Source: Streptomyces echinatus (GTDB lineage: Bacteria > Actinomycetota > Actinomycetes > Streptomycetales > Streptomycetaceae). Taken from it: 64,000 nucleotides of DNA. The first letter of the stretch is position 1. Each line of letters begins with the position of its first letter. The notes beneath the pieces are model-generated. The model was not told where the DNA came from. It did not search any database and worked only from the letters and a program-made list of their open reading frames with translations. The stretch lies in contig NZ_JACHJK010000012.1 in the NCBI RefSeq assembly GCF_014203595.1, positions 124,001 to 188,000 on the forward strand. The letters run 5' to 3'. Of this stretch, positions 33,255 through 43,509 are shown piece after piece. The position numbers and the translations under genes were made by a program.

Positions 33255-33308
33255 CGGCTACTCTGGCGCCGTGCGGCAACCCCGTCAGCCGGGGAAACCG
33301 CATAGCCG
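33255..33308 (+). ncRNA. Structured metH leader RNA (candidate cis-regulatory element)
   Basis: Three nested helices can form directly upstream of metH. The outer helix is CGGCTA (33255-33260) with TAGCCG (33303-33308). The middle helix is TGCGG (33272-33276) with CCGCA (33298-33302). The inner helix is CCCC (33280-33283) with GGGG (33291-33294). The unpaired joints include CAA and AAA, which recalls the GCAACC core of SAM-type riboswitches. I cannot match a full riboswitch consensus. The element ends 29 nt before the start codon. Confidence 0.4.
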
Positions 33309-33337
33309 ACAGCCGTCGCACCCCAGGGAGCCCCTTC

Positions 33338-36300
33338 ATGGCCTCGTTGCCAACGTCCCCTTCCGCCGACAGCCGGACCCGTGTGTCCGCGCTCCGAGAC
33401 GCGCTCGCCACCCGCGTGGTCGTGGCCGACGGAGCCATGGGCACCATGCTCCAGGCCCAGGAGCCCACCCTCGACGACTTCCAGCAGCTCGAGGGCTGCA
33501 ACGAGATCCTCAACCTCACCCGCCCCGACATCGTCCGCTCCGTCCACGAGGCGTACTTCGCCGTGGGCGTCGACTGCGTCGAGACCAACACCTTCGGGGC
33601 CAACCACTCCGCCCTCGGCGAGTACGACATCCCCGACCGGGTGCACGAACTGTCCGAGGCGGGTGCCCGGGTGGCCCGCGAGGTCGCCGACGAGTTCACC
33701 GCGAAGGACGGCCGGCCCCGCTGGGTCCTCGGCTCCATCGGCCCCGGCACCAAGCTCCCCACCCTCGGCCACGCCCCCTACACCACCCTCCGCGACGCCT
33801 ACCAGCGCAACGCCGAGGGACTGGTCACCGGCGGCGCCGACGCCCTGCTCGTGGAGACCACCCAGGACCTGCTCCAGACCAAGGCGGCCGTGCTCGGCGC
33901 CCGGCGCGGCCTCGAGGCCCTCGGCCTGGACGTGCCGGTCATCGTGTCCGTGACCGTCGAGACCACCGGCACCATGCTGCTCGGCTCCGAGATCGGCGCC
34001 GCGCTCACCGCGCTGGAGCCCCTGGGCATCGACATGATCGGCCTGAACTGCGCCACCGGCCCGGCCGAGATGAGCGAGCACCTGCGCTACCTCGCCCGCA
34101 ACGCCCGCATCCCGCTGTCCTGCATGCCCAACGCCGGCCTGCCCGTCCTCGGCAAGGACGGCGCCCACTACCCCCTGACCGCGCCGGAGCTGGCCGACGC
34201 GCAGGAGACCTTCGTCCGCGAGTACGGCCTCTCGCTCATCGGCGGCTGCTGCGGCACCACCCCCGAGCACCTGCGCCAGGTCGTCGAACGCGTCCGGGGC
34301 CTCACCCCGCCCCCGCGCGACCCGCGCCCCGAGGCGGGCGCCGCCTCCCTCTACCAGTCCGTGCCGTTCCGGCAGGACACCTCCTACCTGGCCATCGGCG
34401 AGCGCACCAACGCCAACGGCTCCAAGAAGTTCCGCGAGGCCATGCTGGCGGCCCGCTGGGACGACTGCGTGGAGATGGCGCGCGAGCAGATCCGCGAGGG
34501 CGCGCACATGCTCGACCTGTGCGTCGACTACGTCGGCCGGGACGGCGTCGCGGACATGGAGGAGCTGGCCGGACGGTTCGCGACCGCCTCCACGCTGCCG
34601 ATCGTCCTCGACTCCACCGAGGTCGACGTGATCAGGGCCGGCCTGGAGAAGCTCGGCGGCCGTGCGGTGATCAACTCCGTGAACTACGAGGACGGCGACG
34701 GCCCCGACTCCCGCTTCGCGCAGGTCACCAGGCTGGCCCGGGAGCACGGTGCCGCGCTGATCGCGCTGACCATCGACGAGGAGGGCCAGGCCCGCACCCC
34801 GGAGAAGAAGGTGGAGATCGCCGAGCGGCTGATCGCCGACCTGGGCGGGAACTGGGGCATCCGTGAGGAGGACATCCTCATCGACACCCTGACCTTCACC
34901 ATCTGCACCGGTCAGGAGGAGTCCCGCAAGGACGGCATCGCCACCATCGAGGCGATCCGTGAGCTGAAGAAGCGGCACCCGGACGTGCAGACCACCCTGG
35001 GCCTGTCCAACATCTCCTTCGGCCTGAACCCGGCCGCCCGGATCCTGCTCAACTCCGTCTTCCTCGACGAGTGCGTCAAGGCGGGCCTGGACTCGGCGAT
35101 CGTGCACGCCTCCAAGATCCTGCCGATCGCCCGGTTCAGCGAGGAAGAGGTGCGCACCGCCCTCGACCTGATCCACGACCGGCGCAGCGAGGGCTACGAC
35201 CCCCTGCAGAAGCTCATGCAGCTCTTCGAGGGCGCCACCGCCAAGTCGCTCAAGGCCGGCAAGGCCGAGGAACTGGCCGCGCTGCCGCTGGAGGAGCGCC
35301 TCAAGCGGCGGATCATCGACGGCGAGCGCAACGGCCTGGAAGCCGACCTGGACACGGCCCTGGAGGACCGGCCGGCCCTGGACATCGTCAACGAGACGCT
35401 GCTCGACGGCATGAAGGTCGTCGGCGAACTGTTCGGTTCCGGCCAGATGCAGCTGCCGTTCGTGCTGCAGTCCGCCGAGGTGATGAAGGCCGCCGTCGCC
35501 CACCTCGAACCCCACATGGAGAAGTCGGACGCCGAGGGCAAGGGCACCATCGTGCTGGCCACCGTGCGCGGAGACGTGCACGACATCGGCAAGAACCTGG
35601 TCGACATCATCCTGTCCAACAACGGCTACAACGTCGTCAACCTGGGCATCAAGCAGCCGGTCTCGGCGATCCTGGAGGCCGCCGAGGAGAACCGGGCCGA
35701 CGTCATCGGCATGTCCGGGCTCCTGGTGAAGTCCACGGTGATCATGAAGGAGAACCTGGAGGAGCTCAACCAGCGCGGCCTGGCCGCCCGCTTCCCCGTC
35801 ATCCTCGGCGGCGCCGCCCTGACCCGCGCCTACGTCGAACAGGACCTGCACGAGATCTACGACGGCGAGGTCCGCTACGCCCGCGACGCCTTCGAGGGCC
35901 TGCGCCTGATGGACGCCCTGATCGGCGTCAAGCGGGGCGTGCCCGGCGCCGCACTGCCCGAACTGCGCCAGCGCCGGGTCCGCGCCACCGCCACCCCGGA
36001 GGCGGACGAACGCCCGCAGGAGGGCCACGTCCGCTCCGACGTCGCCACCGACAACCCCGTGCCCGCCCCGCCGTTCTGGGAGACCCGGGTGATCAAGGGG
36101 ATCCAGCTCAAGGAGTACGCGAGCTGGCTGGACGAGGGCGCGCTGTTCAAGGGGCAGTGGGGACTCAAGCAGGCCCGCACCGGCGAGGGACCGACCTACG
36201 AGGAGCTGGCCGAGACCGAGGGCCGGCCCCGGCTGCGCGGCCTGCTGGACCGGCTCCAGACGGAGAACCTGCTGGAGGCGGCCGTGGTCTACGGCTACTT

Positions 36301-36853
36301 CCCGTGCGTGTCCAAGGACGACGACCTGATCATCCTCGACGAGCGGGGCAACGAGCGCACCCGCTTCACCTTCCCGCGCCAGCGCCGCGGCCGGCGGCTG
36401 TGCCTGGCCGACTTCTTCCGGCCCGAGGAGTCCGGCGAGACGGACGTGGTCGGCTTCCAGGTCGTCACCGTCGGCTCCCGCATCGGCGAGGAGACCGCCA
36501 AGCTGTTCGAGGCCAACGCCTACCGCGACTACCTCGAACTGCACGGCCTGTCCGTGCAGCTGGCCGAGGCACTCGCCGAGTACTGGCACGCCCGGGTCCG
36601 CGCCGAACTCGGCTTCGGCGGCGAGGACCCGGCCGACATCGAGGACATGTTCGCCCTCAAGTACCGGGGCGCCCGCTTCTCCCTCGGCTACGGCGCCTGC
36701 CCCGACCTGGAGGACCGCGCCAAGATCGCCGACCTGCTCCGGCCCGAGCGGATCGGGGTCCACCTGTCCGAGGAGTTCCAGCTCCACCCCGAGCAGTCCA
36801 CGGACGCCATCGTGATCCACCACCCCGAGGCGAAGTACTTCAACGCACGGTGA
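33338..36853 (+). CDS. metH: Cobalamin-dependent methionine synthase
   Basis: This 1171-residue enzyme moves the methyl group of methyltetrahydrofolate to homocysteine through cobalamin. The four modules are in order. The homocysteine domain has its zinc site in GLNCATG and IGGCCGTTP. The pterin-binding domain has AIGERTNANGSKKF. The cobalamin domain contains the cap and the DxHxxG motif as GDVHDIGKNLVDIIL, with the Ser/Gly segment GMSGLLVKS. The C-terminal SAM-reactivation domain contains RGARFSLGYGACPDL. ATG 33338 follows AGGGAG. The preceding leader can fold. Confidence 0.96.
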   Translation: MASLPTSPSADSRTRVSALRDALATRVVVADGAMGTMLQAQEPTLDDFQQLEGCNEILNLTRPDIVRSVHEAYFAVGVDCVETNTFGANHSALGEYDIPDRVHELSEAGARVAREVADEFTAKDGRPRWVLGSIGPGTKLPTLGHAPYTTLRDAYQRNAEGLVTGGADALLVETTQDLLQTKAAVLGARRGLEALGLDVPVIVSVTVETTGTMLLGSEIGAALTALEPLGIDMIGLNCATGPAEMSEHLRYLARNARIPLSCMPNAGLPVLGKDGAHYPLTAPELADAQETFVREYGLSLIGGCCGTTPEHLRQVVERVRGLTPPPRDPRPEAGAASLYQSVPFRQDTSYLAIGERTNANGSKKFREAMLAARWDDCVEMAREQIREGAHMLDLCVDYVGRDGVADMEELAGRFATASTLPIVLDSTEVDVIRAGLEKLGGRAVINSVNYEDGDGPDSRFAQVTRLAREHGAALIALTIDEEGQARTPEKKVEIAERLIADLGGNWGIREEDILIDTLTFTICTGQEESRKDGIATIEAIRELKKRHPDVQTTLGLSNISFGLNPAARILLNSVFLDECVKAGLDSAIVHASKILPIARFSEEEVRTALDLIHDRRSEGYDPLQKLMQLFEGATAKSLKAGKAEELAALPLEERLKRRIIDGERNGLEADLDTALEDRPALDIVNETLLDGMKVVGELFGSGQMQLPFVLQSAEVMKAAVAHLEPHMEKSDAEGKGTIVLATVRGDVHDIGKNLVDIILSNNGYNVVNLGIKQPVSAILEAAEENRADVIGMSGLLVKSTVIMKENLEELNQRGLAARFPVILGGAALTRAYVEQDLHEIYDGEVRYARDAFEGLRLMDALIGVKRGVPGAALPELRQRRVRATATPEADERPQEGHVRSDVATDNPVPAPPFWETRVIKGIQLKEYASWLDEGALFKGQWGLKQARTGEGPTYEELAETEGRPRLRGLLDRLQTENLLEAAVVYGYFPCVSKDDDLIILDERGNERTRFTFPRQRRGRRLCLADFFRPEESGETDVVGFQVVTVGSRIGEETAKLFEANAYRDYLELHGLSVQLAEALAEYWHARVRAELGFGGEDPADIEDMFALKYRGARFSLGYGACPDLEDRAKIADLLRPERIGVHLSEEFQLHPEQSTDAIVIHHPEAKYFNAR

Positions 36854-36909
36854 CGCGTGTCTCACCCAGCACACTGATCGGATAGGACGTACACTGGTCG
36901 GTCCACTGC

Positions 36910-36938
36910 AGGCCGGTTCCCAGCCCGGGAACCGGCCT
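36910..36938 (+). terminator. Terminator between metH and the HAD gene
   Basis: A 12-bp perfect stem (AGGCCGGTTCCC / GGGAACCGGCCT) with a 5-nt loop lies 57 bp after the metH stop. Confidence 0.8.
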
Positions 36939-36965
36939 GGTCGTCCCCCGAGGAGGTGCGCCCGG

Positions 36966-37667
36966 ATGACCAGTACGGTCCCCGCGCTAGGAACCCGCAC
37001 GGCCGAAGGCTCCGCCCTGCAGGCGGTGCTCCTCGACATGGACGGCACCCTGGTGGACACCGAAGGCTTCTGGTGGGACGTCGAGGTGGAGGTCTTCGCC
37101 TCCCTCGGACACACCCTGGACGAGACCTGGCGCCATGTCGTGGTCGGCGGCCCCATGACCCGCAGCGCCGGCTTCCTCATCGAGGCGACCGGCGCCGACA
37201 TCACCCTCGCCGAACTCAGCGTGCTGCTCAACGAGGGGTTCGAGGACCGCATCGGCCGCACCCTGCCCCTGATGCCGGGCGCCGCCCGCCTCCTCGCCGA
37301 GCTGTCCGAGTACGAGATCCCCACCGCCCTGGTCTCCGCCTCCCACCGGCGCATCATCGACCGCGTCCTGACCGTGCTGGGCCCGCACCACTTCGCCCTG
37401 TCCATCGCCGGCGACGAGGTCTCCCGCACCAAGCCCTTCCCGGACCCCTATCTGCTCGCCGCCGCGGGACTCGGCGCGGATCCGGCCAGATGCGCCGTCG
37501 TCGAGGACACCGCGACCGGGGTGGCCGCCGCCGAGGCCGCGGGCTGCCGCGTGGTGGCCGTCCCCTCCGTCGCCCCCATCGGCCCCGCCCTGGGCCGCAC
37601 CGTCGTCTCCTCCCTGGAGGAGGTCGACCTGGCATTTCTGCGCGGCCTGATGACGGAAATGCGCTAG
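36966..37667 (+). CDS. HAD-superfamily phosphatase
   Basis: The 233-residue protein has all four HAD motifs: LLDMDGTLVDTEG (nucleophile and acid Asp), LVSASHRR (motif II), TKPFPDPY (Lys of motif III) and VVEDTATGVAAAEAAG (motif IV). A helical cap lies between motifs I and II, as in beta-phosphoglucomutase-like members. The substrate is a small phosphorylated metabolite that cannot be named. ATG 36966 follows GAGGAGG. It is probably transcribed alone, because terminator-like hairpins lie upstream. Confidence 0.87.
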   Translation: MTSTVPALGTRTAEGSALQAVLLDMDGTLVDTEGFWWDVEVEVFASLGHTLDETWRHVVVGGPMTRSAGFLIEATGADITLAELSVLLNEGFEDRIGRTLPLMPGAARLLAELSEYEIPTALVSASHRRIIDRVLTVLGPHHFALSIAGDEVSRTKPFPDPYLLAAAGLGADPARCAVVEDTATGVAAAEAAGCRVVAVPSVAPIGPALGRTVVSSLEEVDLAFLRGLMTEMR

Positions 37668-38124
37668 CCGGTCACGGGCGGTGTCCCCGGCCGGAAGAGC
37701 CCGGATGCACTGTGCACCGACCGCCCTGGACATATTTACGGGGAAGTACACCCCGGTGGAATTCGACGTGAGCGGCGCGGCTGAATTCCACTGACCGGCC
37801 ACACAGTTGGCAGTGTGACGTTCCCCACGCGGACCGACCTCGACAACGTTGGCAAAGTGTGCTGAACGACCTTGATCGGGGAGTCTCCGTAAGACCTTGT
37901 GTCCCGATTGGTGGGATGCTGCACTAATCCTGCCGCTGTCGGGTATTCGGTGCGTCCACGACCGGTTCCCCTGCGTGATGGAGGATCAACTCACGCGGCT
38001 GTGAAACCCCCTGCGGGCGCGGACTAATCTCATCGCGAGAACATCGCCGAGAACCCCCACGGTCCGCCGCACCACCCATGCATGCCGGATACAGGGACCC
38101 GAACAGCTCTGGAGAAACTCCCGC
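37668..38124 (+). promoter_or_regulatory. Gene-free regulatory region upstream of the solute-binding protein genes
   Basis: No gene was found in these 457 bp. The region contains a 9-bp inverted repeat, GTGGAATTC (37756-37764) and GAATTCCAC (37783-37791), with an 18-nt spacer. It also contains two GTTGGCA repeats at 37806-37812 and 37848-37854, each followed by GTGTG within a few bases. These could be operator and promoter elements for the lipoprotein genes downstream. A short open frame on the minus strand has no binding site and was rejected. Confidence 0.45.
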
Positions 38125-39729
38125 ATGAACCGCAAGACTTTGGTGCTGCCGGCGGTGGCCGGCCTGCTCACCCCGGTTCTCGCCGCGTGCGGCGGAGCCG
38201 ACAGCGGGAGCAAGAGCGGTGACGCCATCGTCGTCGGTACGACGGACCAGTTCACGGCCACCAGCGACGCCCCGGCGCCCCTCGACCCGGCCTACGCCTA
38301 CGACGTCGGCACCTGGAACATCCTGCGCCAGTCCGTGCAGACCCTGATGGCGCAGCCCAAGGGCGAGGGCGCCCCGGTCCCGGACGCCGCCGAGAGCTGC
38401 TCCTTCACCGACAGCGGCAGCGAGCGCTACGCCTGCAAGCTGCGCGAGGGCCTCACGTTCGCCAGCGGCGACGCGGTGACCGCCGCGGACGTCAAGTACT
38501 CCATCGAGCGTGCCCTGCACATCAACGCGGACAGCGGTGTCTCCGCCCTGCTGAACACCATCGACACCATCGAGACGCAGGGCGACCGCGAGATCGTCTT
38601 CCACCTCAAGACGGCCGACGCCACCTTCCCGTACAAGCTGTCCACTCCGGTCGCGGGCATCGTCAACCCCAAGGACTACCAGAAGGACAAGCTCCGCGAC
38701 GGCTTCGACGTCGACGGCTCCGGCCCCTACACCTTCAAGGCCGAGGTCAAGAACGACGCCGTCGTCAGCGCCACCTTCACCAAGAACCCTTCCTACAAGG
38801 GCAGCGCGACGATCAACAACGACAAGGTGGAGCTGCGCGCCTTCGCCGACGCCGACGCCATGGGCGACGCGGTCGACAAGGGCGACATCGACGTGATGAC
38901 GCGCACCATGTCGCCCGCCCAGATCCAGAAGCTGGACGCCGGCAGCGGCGACAAGGTCGACCTGGTCGACATGCCGGGCCTGGAAATCCGCTACCTGGCC
39001 TTCAACACCGACGCCCCCACCGTCAAGACCAAGGCCGTACGCCAGGCCATGGCCCAGCTCATCAACCGCGGCGAACTGGTCTCCAAGGTCTACGGCACCC
39101 AGGCCGAGCCGCTGTACTCGCTGGTCCCGGCCACCATCACCGGCCACTCCAACTCGTTCTTCAACAAGTACGGCAACCCCAGCGTCGACAAGGCCAAGTC
39201 CCTGCTCGCCAAGGCCGGCATCACCACCCCGGTGAAGCTGACCCTGCACTACACCACCGACCACTACGGCTCGGCCACCAAGCAGGAGTTCGAGATCCTG
39301 CAGCGGCAGCTCAACGACAGCGGCCTGTTCGACGCCTCCATCCAGGGCCACCCCTGGTCCGCCTTCCGGCCCGCCGAGCGGAAGGGCCAGTACGACGTCT
39401 ACGGCATGGGCTGGTTCCCCGACTTCCCCGACGCCGACAACTTCATCGCGCCCTTCCTCGACAAGAACAACTTCCTCGGCTCGCCGTACACCAACGGCAC
39501 CATCCAGCACACGCTGATCCCGCAGTCCCGCCGCGAGGCGGACCGGCTCAGCGCGGACAAGAGCCTGACCGAGATCCAGGACACCGTCGCAGAGGACGTC
39601 CCGGTGCTGCCGCTGTGGCAGGGCAAGCAGTACGTCGCCGCACGGGACGACATCACGGGCGTGGCCTACGCCCTCAACTCCTCCTCGACGCTCCAGCTGT
39701 GGGAGCTCGGCCGCGGTGTGAGCGGCTGA
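38125..39729 (+). CDS. ABC transporter solute-binding lipoprotein, peptide/nickel family (SBP_bac_5)
   Basis: The 534-residue precursor has a lipoprotein signal with lipobox LAAC (Cys at residue 22). A family 5 extracellular solute-binding fold follows. Typical features are LREGLTFASGDAVTAADVKYS, TVKTKAVRQAMAQLIN, GWFPDFPDADNFIAPF and VPVLPLWQGKQY. It should bind oligopeptides or similar ligands outside the membrane. No permease or ATPase gene lies nearby, so the transporter partner is encoded elsewhere. A second related protein follows 94 bp downstream. Confidence 0.88.
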   Translation: MNRKTLVLPAVAGLLTPVLAACGGADSGSKSGDAIVVGTTDQFTATSDAPAPLDPAYAYDVGTWNILRQSVQTLMAQPKGEGAPVPDAAESCSFTDSGSERYACKLREGLTFASGDAVTAADVKYSIERALHINADSGVSALLNTIDTIETQGDREIVFHLKTADATFPYKLSTPVAGIVNPKDYQKDKLRDGFDVDGSGPYTFKAEVKNDAVVSATFTKNPSYKGSATINNDKVELRAFADADAMGDAVDKGDIDVMTRTMSPAQIQKLDAGSGDKVDLVDMPGLEIRYLAFNTDAPTVKTKAVRQAMAQLINRGELVSKVYGTQAEPLYSLVPATITGHSNSFFNKYGNPSVDKAKSLLAKAGITTPVKLTLHYTTDHYGSATKQEFEILQRQLNDSGLFDASIQGHPWSAFRPAERKGQYDVYGMGWFPDFPDADNFIAPFLDKNNFLGSPYTNGTIQHTLIPQSRREADRLSADKSLTEIQDTVAEDVPVLPLWQGKQYVAARDDITGVAYALNSSSTLQLWELGRGVSG

Positions 39730-39769
39730 CGGCTCTCTCATCCGGGGGCCAGGGACGGCTGCCCCGGAT

Positions 39770-39795
39770 CCCGGGGCCGGAACGTCGGCCCCGGG
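39770..39795 (+). terminator. Hairpin between the two solute-binding protein genes
   Basis: A 10-bp perfect stem (CCCGGGGCCG / CGGCCCCGGG) with a 6-nt loop lies 40 bp after the first gene. It may partly end transcription or stabilise the upstream message. Confidence 0.55.
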
Positions 39796-39823
39796 GTGAC
39801 GAACCGACGACAAGGCACTGCAA

Positions 39824-41404
39824 GTGAACATGCGCAACCAGTGGCCAGTCCTGCCCATCGTGGTGGGACTGGCCTCCGGCCTGTTGACCGGCTGCGGATC
39901 AGAGACCGGTGACACCGGGGGCACCGGCTCCTCCGTGGTGATGGGGATGTCCGACGACGTCCTCGCCACGGACCCGGCATCCGGCTACGATCCCGGCTCC
40001 TGGCTGTTGTTCAACAACGTCTTCCAGTCCCTGCTCAGCTTCCCCAAGGGCGCCACCGAACCCCAGCCCGAACTGGCGAAGCAGTGCGGCTTCACCGACA
40101 CCCGGGCCATGGTCTACAAGTGCCGGCTGAAGGACGGCCTGAAGTTCAGCAACGGTGACGCCCTCACCTCCGAGGACGTGAAGTTCTCCTTCGACCGCAT
40201 GCTGAAGATCGACGACCCCGCCGGCCCCGCGATCATGTTCCCGATGCTCGACAAGGTCGAGACCCCGGACGCGAAGACGGCCGTCTTCCACCTGAAGGTG
40301 CCCGACGCCACCTTCCCCAGCAAGATCGCCTCCGGCGCCGGCTCCATCGTGGACCACCGCCAGTACGACGCGAACGGCCTGCGCACCGACCACCAGGCCG
40401 TCGGCTCGGGCCCCTACGAACTGGACTCCCTCGACGAGGACCAGGCGGTCTTCTCCGTCAACGGCAACTACACGGGCACCGTCAAGGCCAAGAACTCCGG
40501 CGTCACCCTGAAGTTCTTCCACGGCGACCGCACCGCCCTGAAGCAGGCCCTCCTCGACGGCGGCATCGACATCGCCTACCGAGGCCTGACCGCCGCCGAC
40601 ATCGCCCAACTCGACCAGCAGGACGACAGCAAGGGCGTCGACGTCACCGAGGGCACCAGCGCCGAGGTCCAGCACCTGGTCTTCAACATGAAGGACCCGG
40701 TGGCCGGCAAGCTCGGCGTCCGCAAGGCCATCGCGTACCTCATCGACCGCGACGCCCTCATGAAGGACGTCTACGAGGGCACCGCCACCCCGCTGTACTC
40801 GATCATCCCGGCGGGCATCGCGGGCCACAACACCGCCTTCTTCGACACCTACGGCGCCCGGCCCTCCCAGGCCAAGGCCGCCGCCGCGCTCCACGCCGAC
40901 GGCATCACCGACAAGGTCAAGCTCACCCTGTGGTCCACGCCGTCCCGCTACGGCCCCGCCACCGACGAGGAACTGAAGGCCATCGCCGGCCAGCTCAACG
41001 CCAGCGGCCTGTTCGACGCCGACGTCAAGTCCGTCGCCTTCGACCAGTACGAGAAGGACATCGCCGCCGGCAAGTACGGCGTCTACGTCAAGGGCTGGGT
41101 CCCCGACTACCCGGACGCCGACAACTTCACGGCCCCCTTCTTCGGCAAGGGCAACGTGCTGGACAACAACTACAGCAACCGCACCATCACCGGCACCCTC
41201 ATCCCCGAGACCGCCGCGCAGAGCGACCGCGCCGCGACCGACAGGGAGTTCGGCAAGCTCCAGGACATCGTCGCCGACGAGCTGCCCGTCCTGCCGGTGT
41301 GGCAGGCCAAGCAGTACGCGGTCGCCCGCGACGGCGTGTACGGCCTGGAGTACTGCCTGGACGCCTCCACGGTCTTCCGGTTCTGGGAACTCAGCAAGAG
41401 CTGA
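39824..41404 (+). CDS. Second ABC solute-binding lipoprotein, paralogue of the preceding gene
   Basis: The 526-residue precursor has a lipobox (LLTGC, Cys ~25) and the same family 5 fold as the preceding protein, including CRLKDGLKFSNGDALTSEDV, RKAIAYLIDRDAL, GWVPDYPDADNFTAPFF and LPVLPVWQAKQY. The two proteins align along their whole length, so they come from a tandem duplication that has since diverged. GTG 39824 lacks a strong binding site; ATG 39830 is an alternative. No transport components are adjacent. A strong terminator follows. Confidence 0.87.
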   Translation: MNMRNQWPVLPIVVGLASGLLTGCGSETGDTGGTGSSVVMGMSDDVLATDPASGYDPGSWLLFNNVFQSLLSFPKGATEPQPELAKQCGFTDTRAMVYKCRLKDGLKFSNGDALTSEDVKFSFDRMLKIDDPAGPAIMFPMLDKVETPDAKTAVFHLKVPDATFPSKIASGAGSIVDHRQYDANGLRTDHQAVGSGPYELDSLDEDQAVFSVNGNYTGTVKAKNSGVTLKFFHGDRTALKQALLDGGIDIAYRGLTAADIAQLDQQDDSKGVDVTEGTSAEVQHLVFNMKDPVAGKLGVRKAIAYLIDRDALMKDVYEGTATPLYSIIPAGIAGHNTAFFDTYGARPSQAKAAAALHADGITDKVKLTLWSTPSRYGPATDEELKAIAGQLNASGLFDADVKSVAFDQYEKDIAAGKYGVYVKGWVPDYPDADNFTAPFFGKGNVLDNNYSNRTITGTLIPETAAQSDRAATDREFGKLQDIVADELPVLPVWQAKQYAVARDGVYGLEYCLDASTVFRFWELSKS

Positions 41405-41417
41405 CACCGGCTGTGAC

Positions 41418-41451
41418 GAGGGCGCCCTTCCCGCAAGGGAAGGGCGCCCTC
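41418..41451. terminator. Bidirectional terminator after the solute-binding protein genes
   Basis: A perfect 15-bp stem (GAGGGCGCCCTTCCC and its complement) closes a GCAA tetraloop between convergent genes. Confidence 0.9.
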
Positions 41452-41484
41452 CGCCGTCGTACGGCCTTCGCGCCGCCCGGCCGG

Positions 41485-42156
41485 CTACTGCGCGCCGGGA
41501 CGCACCAGACCGCTCTCGTACGCGTACACGGCCGCCTGCACCCGGTCCCGGAGCCCCAGCTTGGTGAGCACATGCCCCACATGCGTCTTCACCGTCGTCT
41601 CACTGACGAACAGATCGGCCGCGATCTCCGCGTTGGACAGCCCGCGCGCCACCAGCTTCAGCACCTCCACCTCACGGTCGGTGAGGGTGTGCAGGGTGTC
41701 CGGCACCGGCTCCTCACCCGACGGCAGATGCGTGGCGTACTTGTCCAGCAGCCGCCGCGTGATGCTCGGCGCGAGCATCGCCTCGCCGGCCGCCACCACC
41801 CGGATCGCCTGCACCAGCTCATTGGCGGGAGCGTCCTTGAGCAGAAAACCACTGGCACCGGCGCGCAGCGCCTCCACCACGTACTCGTCCAGATCGAACG
41901 TGGTCAGCACCAGCACCTTCGCCGGACCGTCCCGCCCGGGCCCGGTGATCTGCCGGGTGGCCTCCACCCCGTCCATCCTCGGCATCCGGATGTCCATGAG
42001 CACGACATCCGGCTGCAGGGCTCGCACCTGGTCGAGGGCCTGCAGGCCGTCACCGGCCTCGCCCACGACAGCGATGTCCTGCTCGGCCTCCAGGATCATC
42101 CGGAAACCCGTACGCAGCAGGGGCTGGTCGTCGACCAGTAGGACGCGGATGGCCAC
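41485..42156 (-). CDS. NarL/LuxR-type response regulator (orphan)
   Basis: The 223-residue protein has a receiver domain (residues 1-120) and a LuxR-type helix-turn-helix. The receiver has the acidic pair in LLVDDQPLLR, the phospho-Asp in VVLMDIRMPRMDG, Thr in VLVLTTFD and Lys in GFLLKDAP. The C-terminal domain reads LTDREVEVLKLVARGLSNAEIA. All receiver residues needed for phosphorylation are present. No histidine kinase gene is adjacent. GTG 42156 follows GAAGGAG. It could be an orphan regulator or be activated by a distant kinase. Confidence 0.92.
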   Translation of the reverse strand: MAIRVLLVDDQPLLRTGFRMILEAEQDIAVVGEAGDGLQALDQVRALQPDVVLMDIRMPRMDGVEATRQITGPGRDGPAKVLVLTTFDLDEYVVEALRAGASGFLLKDAPANELVQAIRVVAAGEAMLAPSITRRLLDKYATHLPSGEEPVPDTLHTLTDREVEVLKLVARGLSNAEIAADLFVSETTVKTHVGHVLTKLGLRDRVQAAVYAYESGLVRPGAQ

Positions 42157-42209
42157 GTGACACTCCTTCGCTAGTCCGGCCCCATTCTGCCCTGCGCGGG
42201 TTCGACGCT

Positions 42210-43331
<1,122 letters not shown>

Positions 43332-43509
43332 GTCCACAGACCTTACGGCCCACCACTGACAGTGACCCAGTCGCCGCCCGCGTCACCCGTGCGTCATCGG
43401 GGCAAACACAAGGGGTGCCGGGGCGAAACGTGCCACCACGGCCGCATACCATCGACCAGAGACCCTTCCGTCCGGCAGGTGCGGAAGACGCTTCGAACGA
43501 GGGGACACC

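Noticed and set aside
32963..37432. A 1489-codon open frame on the minus strand
   Set aside because: It is antisense to metH and the HAD gene and has no recognisable domain.
37736..37924. A 62-codon open frame on the minus strand in the gap before the binding-protein genes
   Set aside because: It has no binding site, odd composition and overlaps repeats that look regulatory.
39824..41404. The second binding protein as part of a complete ABC transporter operon
   Set aside because: No permease or ATPase gene lies on either side; the next gene is a convergent response regulator after a strong terminator.
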